DNA from: Nocardia suismassiliense
GTDB taxonomy: Bacteria > Actinomycetota > Actinomycetes > Mycobacteriales > Mycobacteriaceae
DNA: 64,000 bases
Assembly: GCF_900269665.1 (NCBI RefSeq)
Contig: NZ_LT985361.1
Location: 664,965 to 728,964 of the forward strand
Reading direction: 5' to 3'
Part shown: positions 54,008 through 63,997 of the stretch, piece by piece
How positions within the stretch are numbered: position 1 is the first letter of the stretch
Layout of the letters: each line of letters starts with the position of its first letter
The notes under the pieces: generated by a model
What the model saw: only the letters and a program-made list of their open reading frames with translations
Databases searched by the model: none
Told to the model about the DNA's origin: nothing
Program-made: the position numbers and the translations under genes

Positions 54008-55222
54008 ATGACCACAGAGGCCTACATTTACGAGGCCATCCGCACTCCGCGCGGCCGCGGCAAGAAGAACGGCTCGCTGCATTCGGTCAAGCCGATCGAC
54101 TTGACTGTTGGTCTGATCCAGGAGCTGCGCGGCCGCTTCCCGAACCTCGACGAAGACCGGATCTCGGATCTGATCCTCGGTGTGGTCAGCCCCGTCGGTG
54201 ACCAGGGCATGGACATCGCCCGCACCGCGGTGACCGTGGCGGGCCTGCCCGACACCGTCGGCGGCTTCCAGCTCAACCGGTTCTGTGCCTCCGGCCTCGA
54301 GGCCGTCAACCTGGCCGCGCAGAAGGTGCGCTCGGGCTTCGACGACCTGGTCATCGCGGGTGGCGTCGAGTCCATGTCGCGCGTGGCGATGGGCTCCGAC
54401 GGCGGCGCCTGGGCGCTCGACCCGGCGACCAACTACGACACCTACTTTGTGCCGCAGGGTGTTTCGGCCGACCTGATCGCCACCATCGAGGGCTTCAGCC
54501 GCGATGACGTCGACGCCTACGCGGTGCGCTCGCAGGAGCTGGCCGCCAAGGCCACCACCGGCGGCTACTTCGCCAAGTCGGTCGTCCCGGTCAAGGACCA
54601 GAACGGCATCGTCGTGCTGGACAAGGACGAGCACATGCGTCCCGGCACCACCGCCGAGGACCTGGCCAAGCTCAACCCGTCCTTCGCCGTGATCGGTGAG
54701 ATGGGCGGCTTCGACGCCGTGGCGCTGCAGAAGTACTACTTCGTCGAGAAGATCAACCACGTGCACCACGGTGGCAACAGCTCGGGCATCGTCGACGGCG
54801 CCGCGCTGGTGCTCGTCGGCACCGAAGAGGCGGGCAAGGCGTCCGGCCTGACCCCGCGTGCGCGCGTCGTCGCGACCGCCACCAGCGGCGCCGACTCGAC
54901 CATCATGCTGACCGGTCCCACCCCGGCCGCCAAGAAGGCGCTGGCCAAGGCGGGCCTGTCCATCGAGGACATGGACCTCGTCGAGATCAACGAGGCGTTC
55001 GCCTCGGTGGTGCTCAAGTTCCAGAAGGACCTGAACATCCCGGACGAGAAGCTGAACGTCAACGGTGGCGCGATCGCCATGGGCCACCCGCTGGGTGCCA
55101 CCGGCGCGATGATCACCGGCACCATGGTCGACGAGCTGGAGCGCCGCAACGGCCGCTACGCGCTGATCACCCTGTGCATCGGCGGCGGCATGGGCGTGGC
55201 GACCATCATCGAGCGCGTCTAA
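54008..55222 (+). CDS. fadA: Acetyl-CoA acyltransferase (beta-oxidation thiolase)
   Basis: This 404-residue thiolase catalyses the last step of fatty-acid beta-oxidation, releasing acetyl-CoA. Catalytic residues are visible: nucleophile C93 in [12 protein letters not shown], His in [15 protein letters not shown], and the second Cys in [10 protein letters not shown]. It pairs with fadB 39 nt downstream, as in mycobacterial Rv0859-Rv0860, forming the trifunctional complex. ATG 54008 has AAGGAAGGA about 10 nt upstream. Confidence 0.95.
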   Translation: MTTEAYIYEAIRTPRGRGKKNGSLHSVKPIDLTVGLIQELRGRFPNLDEDRISDLILGVVSPVGDQGMDIARTAVTVAGLPDTVGGFQLNRFCASGLEAVNLAAQKVRSGFDDLVIAGGVESMSRVAMGSDGGAWALDPATNYDTYFVPQGVSADLIATIEGFSRDDVDAYAVRSQELAAKATTGGYFAKSVVPVKDQNGIVVLDKDEHMRPGTTAEDLAKLNPSFAVIGEMGGFDAVALQKYYFVEKINHVHHGGNSSGIVDGAALVLVGTEEAGKASGLTPRARVVATATSGADSTIMLTGPTPAAKKALAKAGLSIEDMDLVEINEAFASVVLKFQKDLNIPDEKLNVNGGAIAMGHPLGATGAMITGTMVDELERRNGRYALITLCIGGGMGVATIIERV

Positions 55223-55261
55223 CCCCAACCGGCAGCTGAGAATTCAAGGAGACACAGAGCT

Positions 55262-57412
55262 GTGAGCGAAACCAACATGATCGGTTGGGAGCAGGATTCG
55301 GACGGCATCGTCACGCTGACGATGGACGACCCGAACCAGGGCGCCAACACGATGAACGAGCTGTACAAGTCGTCGATGACCGCGACGGTCGAGCGGCTCG
55401 AGGCCGAGAAGGACAGCATCACCGGCGTGGTGCTGACCTCCGCGAAGAAGACCTTCTTCGCCGGTGGCGACCTGAAGAACATGATGAAGGTCGGCCCGGA
55501 AGACGGCCAGGGCCTGATGGATGAGCTCTTCGCCATCAAGGACGCGCTGCGTCGCCTGGAGACCCTGGGCAAGCCGGTCGTCTCCGCCATCAACGGCGCC
55601 GCGCTCGGCGGTGGCCTGGAGATCACCCTGGCGACCCACTACCGGATCGCCGCCGACGTACCGGGCGTGCAGCTCGGTCTGCCCGAGGTGAGCCTGGGCC
55701 TGCTGCCCGCCGGTGGCGGTGTCACCCGCACCGTGCGCATGCTCGGTCTGCAGAACGCGCTCATGCAGGTGCTGCTGCAGGGCAACAAGTACCGCCCGGC
55801 CAAGGCCAAGGAGATCGGCCTGATCAACGAGGTCGTCGGCTCGGTCGAGGAACTGGTGCCCGCCGCCAAGGCGTGGATCAAGGCCAACCCCGAGGGTGGC
55901 GTGCAGCCGTGGGACAAGAAGGGCTACAAGATCCCCGGTGGCACCCCGTCCACCCCGGCCTTCGCGGCGAACCTGCCCGCGTTCCCGGCCAACCTGCGTA
56001 AGCAGCTCAAGGGCACCAACATGCCTGCCCCGCGGGCCATCATGGCCGCCGCGGTCGAGGGCTCGCAGGTCGACATCGACAACGCGTCGCTGATCGAGTC
56101 GCGCTACTTCGTGCACCTGCTCACCGGGCCGGTCGCGAAGAACATGATCCAGGCGTTCTTCTTCGACCTGCAGGCCATCAACAACGGTGGCTCGCGGCCG
56201 AAGGACGTGCCGAAGAAGGACATCAAGAAGATCGGCGTGCTGGGCGCGGGCATGATGGGCGCGGGTATCGCGTACGTCTCCGCCAAGGCGGGCTACCAGG
56301 TCGTGCTCAAGGACGTCACCATCGAGGCGGCCGAGCGCGGCAAGAACTACTCCGAGAAGATCGAGGCCAAGGCCCTGTCCCGGGGCAAGACCACCGAGGA
56401 GAAGTCCAAGGCGCTGCTGGACCGGATCACTCCGTCCGCCGACGCCAAGGATTTCGACGGCGTGGACTTCGTGATCGAGGCGGTCTTCGAGAACACCGAG
56501 CTCAAGCACAAGGTGTTCCAGGAGATCGAGGACATCGTCACCCCGGACGCGCTGCTGGGCTCCAACACCTCCACCCTGCCGATCACCGGCCTCGCCGCCG
56601 GCGTGAAGCGCCAGGAAGACTTCATCGGCATCCACTTCTTCTCGCCGGTCGACAAGATGCCGCTGGTGGAGATCATCAAGGGTGAGAAGACCTCGCCCGA
56701 GGCGCTGGCCCGGGTGTTCGACTACACCCTCGCGATCAAGAAGACCCCGATCGTCGTCAACGACAGCCGTGGTTTCTTCACCTCGCGCGTGATCGGCACC
56801 TTCGTCAACGAGGCGATCGCCATGCTCACCGAGGGCATCGAGCCCGCGACCATCGAGCAGGCCGGTCTGCAGGCGGGCTACCCGGCCGCGCCGCTGCAGC
56901 TGTCGGATGAGCTGAACTTGAAGCTCATGCAGAAGATCGCCAAGGAGACCATCGAGGCCGCGCAGGCGGGCGACACCACGATGGGCAAGAAGCGCCACCC
57001 GGCACAGGACGTCATCGACTACATGGTCGGTGAGGGTCGTCCGGGTCGCCTCGAGAAGGCGGGCTTCTACGAGTACGACGAGAACGGCAAGCGCACCGGT
57101 CTGTGGCCGGGCCTGCGTGAGCACTTCAAGACCACGGCGGATTTCACTGTGCCGCTGCAGGATCTGATCGACCGCATGCTGTTCGCGGAGGCGATCGAGA
57201 CCCAGAAGTGTTTCGACGAGGGTGTGCTGGAGACCACCGCCGACGCCAACATCGGCTCGATCTTCGGCATCGGCTTCCCGGCCTGGACCGGTGGTGTGCA
57301 CCAGTTCATCGTCGGTTACCCGGGTGGGCAGGCGGCGTTCGTCGAGCGCGCCGACTACCTCGCCAAGACCTACGGCGATCGTTTCGAGGTTCCCGCCTCG
57401 CTGCGTAAGTAG
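55262..57412 (+). CDS. fadB: Enoyl-CoA hydratase/3-hydroxyacyl-CoA dehydrogenase
   Basis: This 716-residue multifunctional beta-oxidation alpha subunit has an N-terminal crotonase domain (about 1-200) with the oxyanion block INGAALGGGLEITLA and the catalytic LPEVSLGLLPAGGG. A central NAD-binding domain begins VLGAGMMGAGIAY (about 325), and HFFSPVDKMPLVEII holds the catalytic His. The C-terminal helical domain ends near residue 700. The GTG at 55262 follows AAGGAG. It is the partner of fadA in the same operon; the terminator at 57424 closes it. Confidence 0.95.
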   Translation: MSETNMIGWEQDSDGIVTLTMDDPNQGANTMNELYKSSMTATVERLEAEKDSITGVVLTSAKKTFFAGGDLKNMMKVGPEDGQGLMDELFAIKDALRRLETLGKPVVSAINGAALGGGLEITLATHYRIAADVPGVQLGLPEVSLGLLPAGGGVTRTVRMLGLQNALMQVLLQGNKYRPAKAKEIGLINEVVGSVEELVPAAKAWIKANPEGGVQPWDKKGYKIPGGTPSTPAFAANLPAFPANLRKQLKGTNMPAPRAIMAAAVEGSQVDIDNASLIESRYFVHLLTGPVAKNMIQAFFFDLQAINNGGSRPKDVPKKDIKKIGVLGAGMMGAGIAYVSAKAGYQVVLKDVTIEAAERGKNYSEKIEAKALSRGKTTEEKSKALLDRITPSADAKDFDGVDFVIEAVFENTELKHKVFQEIEDIVTPDALLGSNTSTLPITGLAAGVKRQEDFIGIHFFSPVDKMPLVEIIKGEKTSPEALARVFDYTLAIKKTPIVVNDSRGFFTSRVIGTFVNEAIAMLTEGIEPATIEQAGLQAGYPAAPLQLSDELNLKLMQKIAKETIEAAQAGDTTMGKKRHPAQDVIDYMVGEGRPGRLEKAGFYEYDENGKRTGLWPGLREHFKTTADFTVPLQDLIDRMLFAEAIETQKCFDEGVLETTADANIGSIFGIGFPAWTGGVHQFIVGYPGGQAAFVERADYLAKTYGDRFEVPASLRK

Positions 57413-57423
57413 TCACCAACGGT

Positions 57424-57458
57424 AAAGCCCGCCACCGCGATTCGCGGTGGCGGGCTTT
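57424..57458 (+). terminator. Terminator of the fadA-fadB operon
   Basis: A perfect 16-bp stem (AAAGCCCGCCACCGCG at 57424-57439, complement at 57443-57458) with an ATT loop ends in TTT, 11 nt after the fadB stop. Confidence 0.92.
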
Positions 57459-57529
57459 CGCCGTTTCCAGCGCGTGTGATTCGGGTGATGTTCACCCGCC
57501 GGTACCGCATTGTGGATAACGTGGTTCCG

Positions 57530-58636
57530 GTGAGACGTGGATACCCGCGCGGTGGACAAGCTCTGTTGGTCGCGACCATCGCGGTGGCGCTGGGTGTCGC
57601 GCCCGCCGCCGCGGCGCCGGAGTCCGGTCCTGCGGTCCGGCTGGTCGGCGAACAGGTCGTGCCGCACGCGCAGGAGTTCCAGGGCACCACGGTCGGCGGT
57701 CTGTCCGGGATCGACTTCGATTCCCGCACCGGCGATTACGTGCTCATCAGCGACGACCGGTCGGAACGCAACCCGGCGCGGTTCTACACCGCGCGCTTCC
57801 CGGTCGGCGAAAGTGGCGCAGGCCCGGTGACTTTCACCGGAACCCGGCCATTGCTGACCGCCGCGGGCGCTGCCTACGGCCCGAAGTCGGTGGACCCGGA
57901 GGAGATTCGGGTCGACCCGTGGTCCGGCAACTACTTCTGGACGCAGGAGGGTGAGCGCACCGAGACCGTGCTCGCCGACCCCTCGGTCCGCGTCGCCCGC
58001 CCGGACGGCACGTTCGTGAGCGAGCTGCCGATTCCGAACAACGAACGGATGCGGCCGGATTCGGGTCCGCGGCAGAACGCGGCCCTGGAGGGCGCGACGT
58101 TCGCCGCCGGTGGCTCGTTGTTCATGACGTCGGTGGAAGATCCACTGCTGCAGGATGGCCCGGTCGCGACGACAACGGCCGGTGCGACCGCGCGCATCAC
58201 CGTGCAGGCCCGGTTCGGCCCGGTGTTCGCCCAGTACGCGTACCCGTTGGAGCCGGTGTTCGCCGAGTCGCGCCCGCAGCCCGGTCTCGGCGGGAACGGT
58301 ATCGCCTCGATCCTGGCCGCCGACCCGGTCGACCCGACGAAAGTTCTTGTCCTGGAACGCTCTTTCGTCGTCGGCGTCGGTAACAAGATCAGGATCTACC
58401 AGGCGGACCTGAGCGGCGCCACCAACGTGCTGGACGCGCCCCTCGGCAACGCGCGCCCCGCCACCAAGCGCCTGCTGGTCGATCTGGATGACCTCGGCCT
58501 CGCGAAGATCGACAATGTCGAAGGCATGACCTGGGGCCCACGCCTGCCTTCCGGCGAACGCACGCTGATCTTGGTGAGCGACAACAACTTCGCCGCCAAC
58601 CAGATCACCCAGTTCATCGCCCTCGCCGTGCGCTAG
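57530..58636 (+). CDS. Secreted esterase-like phytase domain protein
   Basis: This 368-residue exported protein has a signal peptide (GGQALLVATIAVALGVAPAA ending AAA-PE) and a beta-propeller-like phytase/esterase-type domain: VGGLSGIDFDSRTGDYVLIS, SVDPEEIRVDPWSGNYFWTQ, NAALEGATFAAGG, and the C-terminal DNVEGMTWGPRLPSGERTL. The family (esterase-like activity of phytase) hydrolyses phosphate or carboxyl esters outside the cell. GTG 57530 is used; GTG 57476 or ATG 57488 would lengthen the N-terminus and push the signal helix inward. The ribosome site is weak. Confidence 0.85.
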   Translation: MRRGYPRGGQALLVATIAVALGVAPAAAAPESGPAVRLVGEQVVPHAQEFQGTTVGGLSGIDFDSRTGDYVLISDDRSERNPARFYTARFPVGESGAGPVTFTGTRPLLTAAGAAYGPKSVDPEEIRVDPWSGNYFWTQEGERTETVLADPSVRVARPDGTFVSELPIPNNERMRPDSGPRQNAALEGATFAAGGSLFMTSVEDPLLQDGPVATTTAGATARITVQARFGPVFAQYAYPLEPVFAESRPQPGLGGNGIASILAADPVDPTKVLVLERSFVVGVGNKIRIYQADLSGATNVLDAPLGNARPATKRLLVDLDDLGLAKIDNVEGMTWGPRLPSGERTLILVSDNNFAANQITQFIALAVR

Positions 58637-58987
58637 CCACTACCGGCCTGACCGCGCCGCTAGACCCGGCCCGCATCCCCGGCGGTCTACCCATCGCCGG
58701 AGAACACCGGCGGCTGTCACACAACATCCGCATCCCCGAATGTGGACTGCCGCCTGTTCGACCCGCCGCCCGCTGGACAAGATCTGAAACTTCCGGTCGC
58801 TGGGAAATTGCGTCCTTCCGCCCCGGCACGCGTCAGAATGGAATAGAGCGAATCTCGTTCCTGGTCACACCGGCGACCAGGCCGGCGGCGAGGCGCTGAG
58901 CAGGGACAATAAGGGGAAGATCGACGTGGAAAACATCCTGTTTCGAAACTTCTCCCACCAGGTGCCGTGCCCGCGCTACGTTGGAGT
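58637..58987. other. 351-bp intergenic region
   Basis: No recognised gene. It precedes the short ORF and the PknK-like kinase gene and presumably carries their promoter; no strong boxes stand out. Confidence 0.5.
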
Positions 58988-59098
58988 ATGCGCAGACATA
59001 TCGGACATCGCGCGGGGATTTCGATGATGTCCGCGTGTCAGCGTGCTTGTTGGTTGCCGGTGACGCCGATTCGATGTGAGTTCGAGGTGGTCACGTGA
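58988..59098 (+). CDS. Small ORF (36 aa) overlapping the PknK-like start
   Basis: ATG 58988 opens 36 codons ending in TGA at 59096-59098, which overlaps the GTG start of the kinase (GTGA). The peptide starts MRRHIGHRAGISMMSAC and contains three Cys. The GGAG before the ATG is only 1 nt away, so its own translation may be weak. It may be a leader peptide or chance. Confidence 0.35.
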   Translation: MRRHIGHRAGISMMSACQRACWLPVTPIRCEFEVVT

Positions 59099-62000
59099 AT
59101 CCACGGACGCGTTCGGGCAAGGTCGGTCCCGACTCGACCCCGGCCGATTCGGACACCCAGCGCCACCCGCTCATCGGGATCGCCGATGAGCTGGACGCGA
59201 TGGGGCTGTCCGAGGCGAAGGAGATCGGCCGGGGTGGCTTCGGCGTGGTCTATCGCTGCATCCAGCGCACGCTGGACCGGGTGGTGGCGGTGAAGGTGCT
59301 CTCCTCGGAGATCGAGGTGGAGAGCCGGGAACGTTTCCTGCGCGAGGAACAGGCCATGGGCAGGCTGTCCGGCCATCCGAACATCGTGGACATCCTGCAG
59401 GTCGACGTGACGATGAGCGGTCTGCCGTTCATCGTGATGCCCTACTGCACCCGCGGTTCGCTGGAACAGGTGATCCGTGATCAGGGCCCGCTCACCTGGA
59501 GCGACTCGTTGCGCGCCGGGGTGAAGCTGGCGGGTGCGATCGAGAGCGCGCACCGCGCCCAGATTCTGCACCGCGACGTGAAACCGGCGAACGTCTTGCT
59601 CAGCGGCTACGGCGAGCCGCAGCTGACCGACTTCGGCATCGCCAGAATCCCCGGCGGCTTTCAGACCTCGAGCAGCATGATCACCGGGTCACCCGCCTTC
59701 ACCGCGCCCGAGGTGCTCAAGGGCGACGACCCGACCGTCCTTTCCGATGTGTACGGCCTCGGCGCGACGCTGTTCGCGCTGCTCACCGGGCACGCCGCGT
59801 TCGAGCGGCAGGCGGGGGAGAAGGTGGTCGCGCAGTTCCTGCGGATCACCACCCAGCCGGTGCCGGATCTGCGCGAGCACGATATTCCGCCGGATGTGGC
59901 CGACGTGATCCAGCAGGCCATGGCCACCGACCCCGACGACCGCCCGCAGTCGGCCTACGACTTCGGTCAGCTGCTGCGCGGCGTGCAACGCGACCATGAC
60001 CAGATGCCGGACGAGATGGCGCTGCTGGAGACCATCGCCGCGCCCGAGCCGATGGAACATTCCAGCGACTCCACGACGCCGACCCAGTCCCGGCCCGCGG
60101 TGACGGCCCGGCGCAGCTGGCCGCTGACGCTGCGCCCCGCGGTCTCTCAGCACACCGGTGCAGGCGGCTCCGCGACGACGCTGCCGCCGACCGCGGCCAC
60201 CAAGTTCCGGCCGCCGACCCCGGCCAGGGACCCGGTCCCGCGCCCCCGCCTGCTGGATATTCTGCGGTCGGGCGGGCGGCGCAGGCTCGCCGTCATCCAC
60301 GGCCCCGCCGGTTTCGGCAAGAGCACCCTGGCCGCCCAGTGGCGGACCGACCTGACAGAGCGCGGCATCCCTGTCGCCTGGATCGGCGTCGACCACGACG
60401 ACGACAACGAGATCTGGTTCCTCGCCCATCTGATCCAGGCGATCCGCCGGGTCCGCCCGGATGTGGGCACCGGGTTGGATCAGGCGCTCGAGGAACGCCC
60501 CGCCGACGCGGCGGCCTTCGTGATCTCCACGCTCATCGATGAGATCCACGCGAGCGGCTCCACGATCGTGGTGGTCGTGGACGACTGGCATCGGGTCACC
60601 GACCCCGGCGCGCACCACGCGATGGAATCGTTGCTGGACAACGGATGTCATCACTTGCGTTTCGTGGTGACGAGCCGGGAGCAATCCGGTTTGCCGACCA
60701 GCCGGATGCGGGTGCACGACGAACTGGTCGAGATCGGCTCGTCGGCGCTGCGCCTGACCACCGAGGAGACCACAGAGATCCTGGTGCGCCACCACGGATT
60801 TCCGCTCACCGACATGCAAGTGGAGCAGATCCATACGGCGACCGACGGCTGGCCTGCCGCCATCCAGCTGGTCAGCCTGTCGTTGCGCGGCAATGCCGAC
60901 CCCGCCCAGCTGATCGCGAATCTGTCCGAGGGTAACCACGGCATCCGCGAGTATCTCGCCGAAAACGTCTTGGACACACTGGAACCCAGGATGCTCGATT
61001 TCCTGATGTCGATCTCGGTGACCGAGCGGGTGTGCGGTTCGCTGGCCGCGGCGCTGTCCGAGGACGCGGACGCCGAGCGACTGCTGGAGCAGGCCGAGCA
61101 GCGCGAGCTGTTCGTGCGCAGGATCGTGCACGACCCGGAGTGGTTCCGGATGCAGCCGCTGTTCGCCGAGCACCTGCGGGCCCGGCTCGAACGTGCCCAG
61201 CCGGGCCGGTTGAAGTCGCTGCACCGCAAGGCTGCCCGCTGGTACGCCGAACATCAGCTGCTGCGCAAATCGGTCGACCACGCGCTGGCGGCCACCGACT
61301 TCAAGATGGCGCTGGATCTGCTCGAGACCGGCGGCATGGACCTGATCGACCGGTCTCGGCTGGCGACGCTGCTCGGCACGGTGTCGAAACTGCCGATGCA
61401 GCAGGTGGCTTCGCGGTCCAAGCTGCTGATGGCGGTGGCCAGGGCCAACGTGAACCTGCAGCAGTCCGGCGCGGCGCGCACGGCGCTCGGCAGGCTCTCC
61501 AACATCCTGGCCCGCGGCTCGTCCACCGACGAGGACGTCGACCAGCAACGCTGCCAGGCCGCCGTGCTCGGCGCCGCCGACCAGATCGCCCGCGATCACA
61601 CCGAGGGTGTGCTGGATCGGATTGCGGACTGCCTGCAGAAGCCGGATGAGCTGCCCGCCTGGACCGTGTCCACCGCGGCGAACCTGACCTCGTTCGTGCG
61701 GCTGTGCGAGTTCGACTTCGACGGCGCCCGCGAGATCCAGGACTGGGCGACGGAATACCACGCCAGGTCCAAGGATCCGCTCGGCGAGGTCTTCGGGCTG
61801 TGCGGGCGCGGTGCCGCCGCCTACGAGCAGCTCGACATCCCTACCGCGACAGCGTGTTTCCAGCAGGCATGGGAGGTCGCCAAGTCCCGATCGGGTCCGC
61901 GCTCGCATGCCGTCCGGGTGGCCTCGGCGATGCTCGGCGAATTGAACTATCGCCGCGGCGATCTCGACACCGCCGACCGGCTGCTCGACGAGAGCCATCA

Positions 62001-62673
62001 GCTGGCCGCCCGGGTCGGCCCGGTGGACTTCCTGATCTCGACGTTCGTCATCGGCGCGCGGGTCAAAGCGGTGCGCGGCGACTTGTTCACGGCCGCAACC
62101 AGACTCGACGAGGGCGCGCGCATCGCGAACGACAACCGGCTGTTCCGGCTGGCCGCGCACATCCGCGCCGAACGGCTGCGGCTCGGCTTGCCGTTGGACG
62201 AGTCGGACGATCAGTTCTCGGGCCCCGAATCGCCGTCCGCGCCGCTGCACGCGGGGCATCGCATGACCGGCGCCGCCGTGCTGGCCGCGGAGGCCGAGGA
62301 GGTCGCCGCGATCCGGGAACTGCTGGCCCATGGCAGGCTCGGCTCCGACGACCGAGCGGTCCGCCGGTCCCGCGCCCTGCACGGCCGAATGCTCGAAAAG
62401 CGCCGCCCCCGAGCCCAATTGGACGCCTCGCTGCTGCTCGCCGAATGCCTGGCCGCCTCGGGCTGGGTCGGCGAGGCCACCGGCCTGCTGCTGCCGTCGG
62501 CCGCGACCTGCGCCCGGCTGGGCTGGACCAGACCACTGCTCGACGCGGGCCCCGGCGTCGTCTCCATCCTGCGCGTGCTGCGCGCCGAAATGCCCTCGGC
62601 CGCAGCGCATACCGGAGACATAGAACTGCCCGCCCGGTTCCTGGAGGAGCTCCTGGATCAGGACGGGCAGTAA
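59095..62673 (+). CDS. pknK: Ser/Thr kinase-AAA regulator (PknK-like)
   Basis: This 1192-residue soluble protein has an N-terminal kinase (about 35-300: GRGGFGVVY, HRDVKPAN 159-166, DFG 179-181, SPAFTAPEVL), a MalT/LuxR-type signal-transduction ATPase with Walker A GPAGFGKST (about 403) and Walker B VVVVDDWHRV (about 492), and a long TPR-like helical region to the end. M. tuberculosis PknK (Rv3080c) has this layout and phosphorylates regulators linked to growth and virulence. I see no C-terminal LuxR helix-turn-helix and no membrane helix. GTG 59095 follows GAGGTGG with 4 nt spacing. Confidence 0.92.
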   Translation: MNPRTRSGKVGPDSTPADSDTQRHPLIGIADELDAMGLSEAKEIGRGGFGVVYRCIQRTLDRVVAVKVLSSEIEVESRERFLREEQAMGRLSGHPNIVDILQVDVTMSGLPFIVMPYCTRGSLEQVIRDQGPLTWSDSLRAGVKLAGAIESAHRAQILHRDVKPANVLLSGYGEPQLTDFGIARIPGGFQTSSSMITGSPAFTAPEVLKGDDPTVLSDVYGLGATLFALLTGHAAFERQAGEKVVAQFLRITTQPVPDLREHDIPPDVADVIQQAMATDPDDRPQSAYDFGQLLRGVQRDHDQMPDEMALLETIAAPEPMEHSSDSTTPTQSRPAVTARRSWPLTLRPAVSQHTGAGGSATTLPPTAATKFRPPTPARDPVPRPRLLDILRSGGRRRLAVIHGPAGFGKSTLAAQWRTDLTERGIPVAWIGVDHDDDNEIWFLAHLIQAIRRVRPDVGTGLDQALEERPADAAAFVISTLIDEIHASGSTIVVVVDDWHRVTDPGAHHAMESLLDNGCHHLRFVVTSREQSGLPTSRMRVHDELVEIGSSALRLTTEETTEILVRHHGFPLTDMQVEQIHTATDGWPAAIQLVSLSLRGNADPAQLIANLSEGNHGIREYLAENVLDTLEPRMLDFLMSISVTERVCGSLAAALSEDADAERLLEQAEQRELFVRRIVHDPEWFRMQPLFAEHLRARLERAQPGRLKSLHRKAARWYAEHQLLRKSVDHALAATDFKMALDLLETGGMDLIDRSRLATLLGTVSKLPMQQVASRSKLLMAVARANVNLQQSGAARTALGRLSNILARGSSTDEDVDQQRCQAAVLGAADQIARDHTEGVLDRIADCLQKPDELPAWTVSTAANLTSFVRLCEFDFDGAREIQDWATEYHARSKDPLGEVFGLCGRGAAAYEQLDIPTATACFQQAWEVAKSRSGPRSHAVRVASAMLGELNYRRGDLDTADRLLDESHQLAARVGPVDFLISTFVIGARVKAVRGDLFTAATRLDEGARIANDNRLFRLAAHIRAERLRLGLPLDESDDQFSGPESPSAPLHAGHRMTGAAVLAAEAEEVAAIRELLAHGRLGSDDRAVRRSRALHGRMLEKRRPRAQLDASLLLAECLAASGWVGEATGLLLPSAATCARLGWTRPLLDAGPGVVSILRVLRAEMPSAAAHTGDIELPARFLEELLDQDGQ

Positions 62674-62680
62674 ACGAAAG

Positions 62681-63997
62681 CTACGGCTGCCACCACGGGC
62701 GCAGCGGCACCGTCCAGTCCCCGTCCGCCGGGAGCTTCACGCCGAGCACCTGGTGCAGCTGAACCACGTTGCGCTGGAAGCCGAGCCGGCAACCCGCCAT
62801 GTACAGGCCCCACACCTTCGCGGTGCCCTCGCCGACCTCGGCGACGCACTCGTCCCAGTTCTGCACCAGGTTCTTGCACCATTCGTGCAGCGTCAGCGCG
62901 TAGTGCTCGCGCAGGTTCTCCTCGTGCAGCACCTCGAGTCCGACGTTCTGGATCTCGGAGATGATCCGGCCGGACCCGATCAGCTCGCCGTCGGGGAACA
63001 CGTAGCGGTCGATGAAGTCACCGGCCTTGGTGGTCCTGGTGTTGTCCGGGCGGGTGATGGAGTGGTTCAGGAACAGGCCGCCGTCGCGCAGCTTGTCCTT
63101 CATGAACTCGAAGTAGTAGGGGTAGTTGTGCACGCCGATGTGCTCGGTCAGCCCGATCGAGGACACCGCGTCGAAGTTGCCCTCGGGGATGTCGCGGTAG
63201 TCGGAGTGGCGCACCTCGGCCAGCTCGGACAGGCCCTGCTCGGCGATCTTCTGCTGGGCCCACTCGGCCTGCTCGGCGGACAGCGTCGCGCCGATCACCT
63301 TGACGCCGCGTTTGGCCGCGTAGCGGACCATGCCGCCCCAGCCGCAGCCGATGTCGAGCAGCCGGTCGCCTTCCTTCAGCCGCAGCTTCTCGAAGACGAG
63401 GCGGTACTTGTTCTCCTGTGCCTGCTCCAGCGTCCAGTTCTCGTCGCCGTAACACGCACAGGTGTAGGTCATCGACGGGCCGAGCACGTACTCGTAGAAC
63501 TTGTTCGAGACGTCGTAGTGATGATGGATCGCCTCGGCGTCACGAGTCTTGGAGTGCCGCAAGCCTTCCAGCGCGATCCGGCGCCAGCGCGGCAGCGTCT
63601 CCTGCGGCGGCGGTGCGACCGGCTTGAGCCGCTCCCAGCCCAGCGAGCGGGCGATGGTGACCAGTGCGAGCGCGGACGGGCGATGGAACTTCAACCCCTC
63701 CATCGCCTTCAAGATGTCGTAGGGGTCGCCGGGGTGGACGCCGCTGGCGGTCATGTCGCCCGCGATGTAGGCGCGCGCCATGCCGAGATCGCCGGGGGCG
63801 GTCGCCAGGTAGTTGATGCCGCGGGGCGTCTTGATCTCCAGCCCGTACTTCGAGTCCTCGGGACCGGCCGTGCTGCCGTCGTAGGCGGTCAGCCGGATCG
63901 GTACCTCGCCGTCGATCAGCGTCTCGAAGATCTCGGCAATGCTGAGTTTGGTTCCGAGGTCAGCTAAGACGTCGGAACGGTCCTTGAATGTCGTCAT
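62681..63997 (-). CDS. Cyclopropane-fatty-acyl-phospholipid synthase family methyltransferase (Rv3720-like)
   Basis: This 438-residue protein has an N-terminal lipid-binding part (LTAYDGSTAGPEDSKYGLEI, IARSLGWERL) and a class I methyltransferase domain: HHYDVSNKFYEYVLGPSMTY, SAM motif LLDIGCGWGGMVRYAA, YRDIPEGNFDAVSSIGLTEH and ALTLHEWCKN. This is the mycolic-acid-family CmaA/CFA fold, which adds a methylene or methyl group to lipid double bonds. ATG 63997 is the start. It resembles Rv3720, the neighbour of dnaX in M. tuberculosis. It converges on the PknK-like gene. Confidence 0.93.
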   Translation of the reverse strand: MTTFKDRSDVLADLGTKLSIAEIFETLIDGEVPIRLTAYDGSTAGPEDSKYGLEIKTPRGINYLATAPGDLGMARAYIAGDMTASGVHPGDPYDILKAMEGLKFHRPSALALVTIARSLGWERLKPVAPPPQETLPRWRRIALEGLRHSKTRDAEAIHHHYDVSNKFYEYVLGPSMTYTCACYGDENWTLEQAQENKYRLVFEKLRLKEGDRLLDIGCGWGGMVRYAAKRGVKVIGATLSAEQAEWAQQKIAEQGLSELAEVRHSDYRDIPEGNFDAVSSIGLTEHIGVHNYPYYFEFMKDKLRDGGLFLNHSITRPDNTRTTKAGDFIDRYVFPDGELIGSGRIISEIQNVGLEVLHEENLREHYALTLHEWCKNLVQNWDECVAEVGEGTAKVWGLYMAGCRLGFQRNVVQLHQVLGVKLPADGDWTVPLRPWWQP

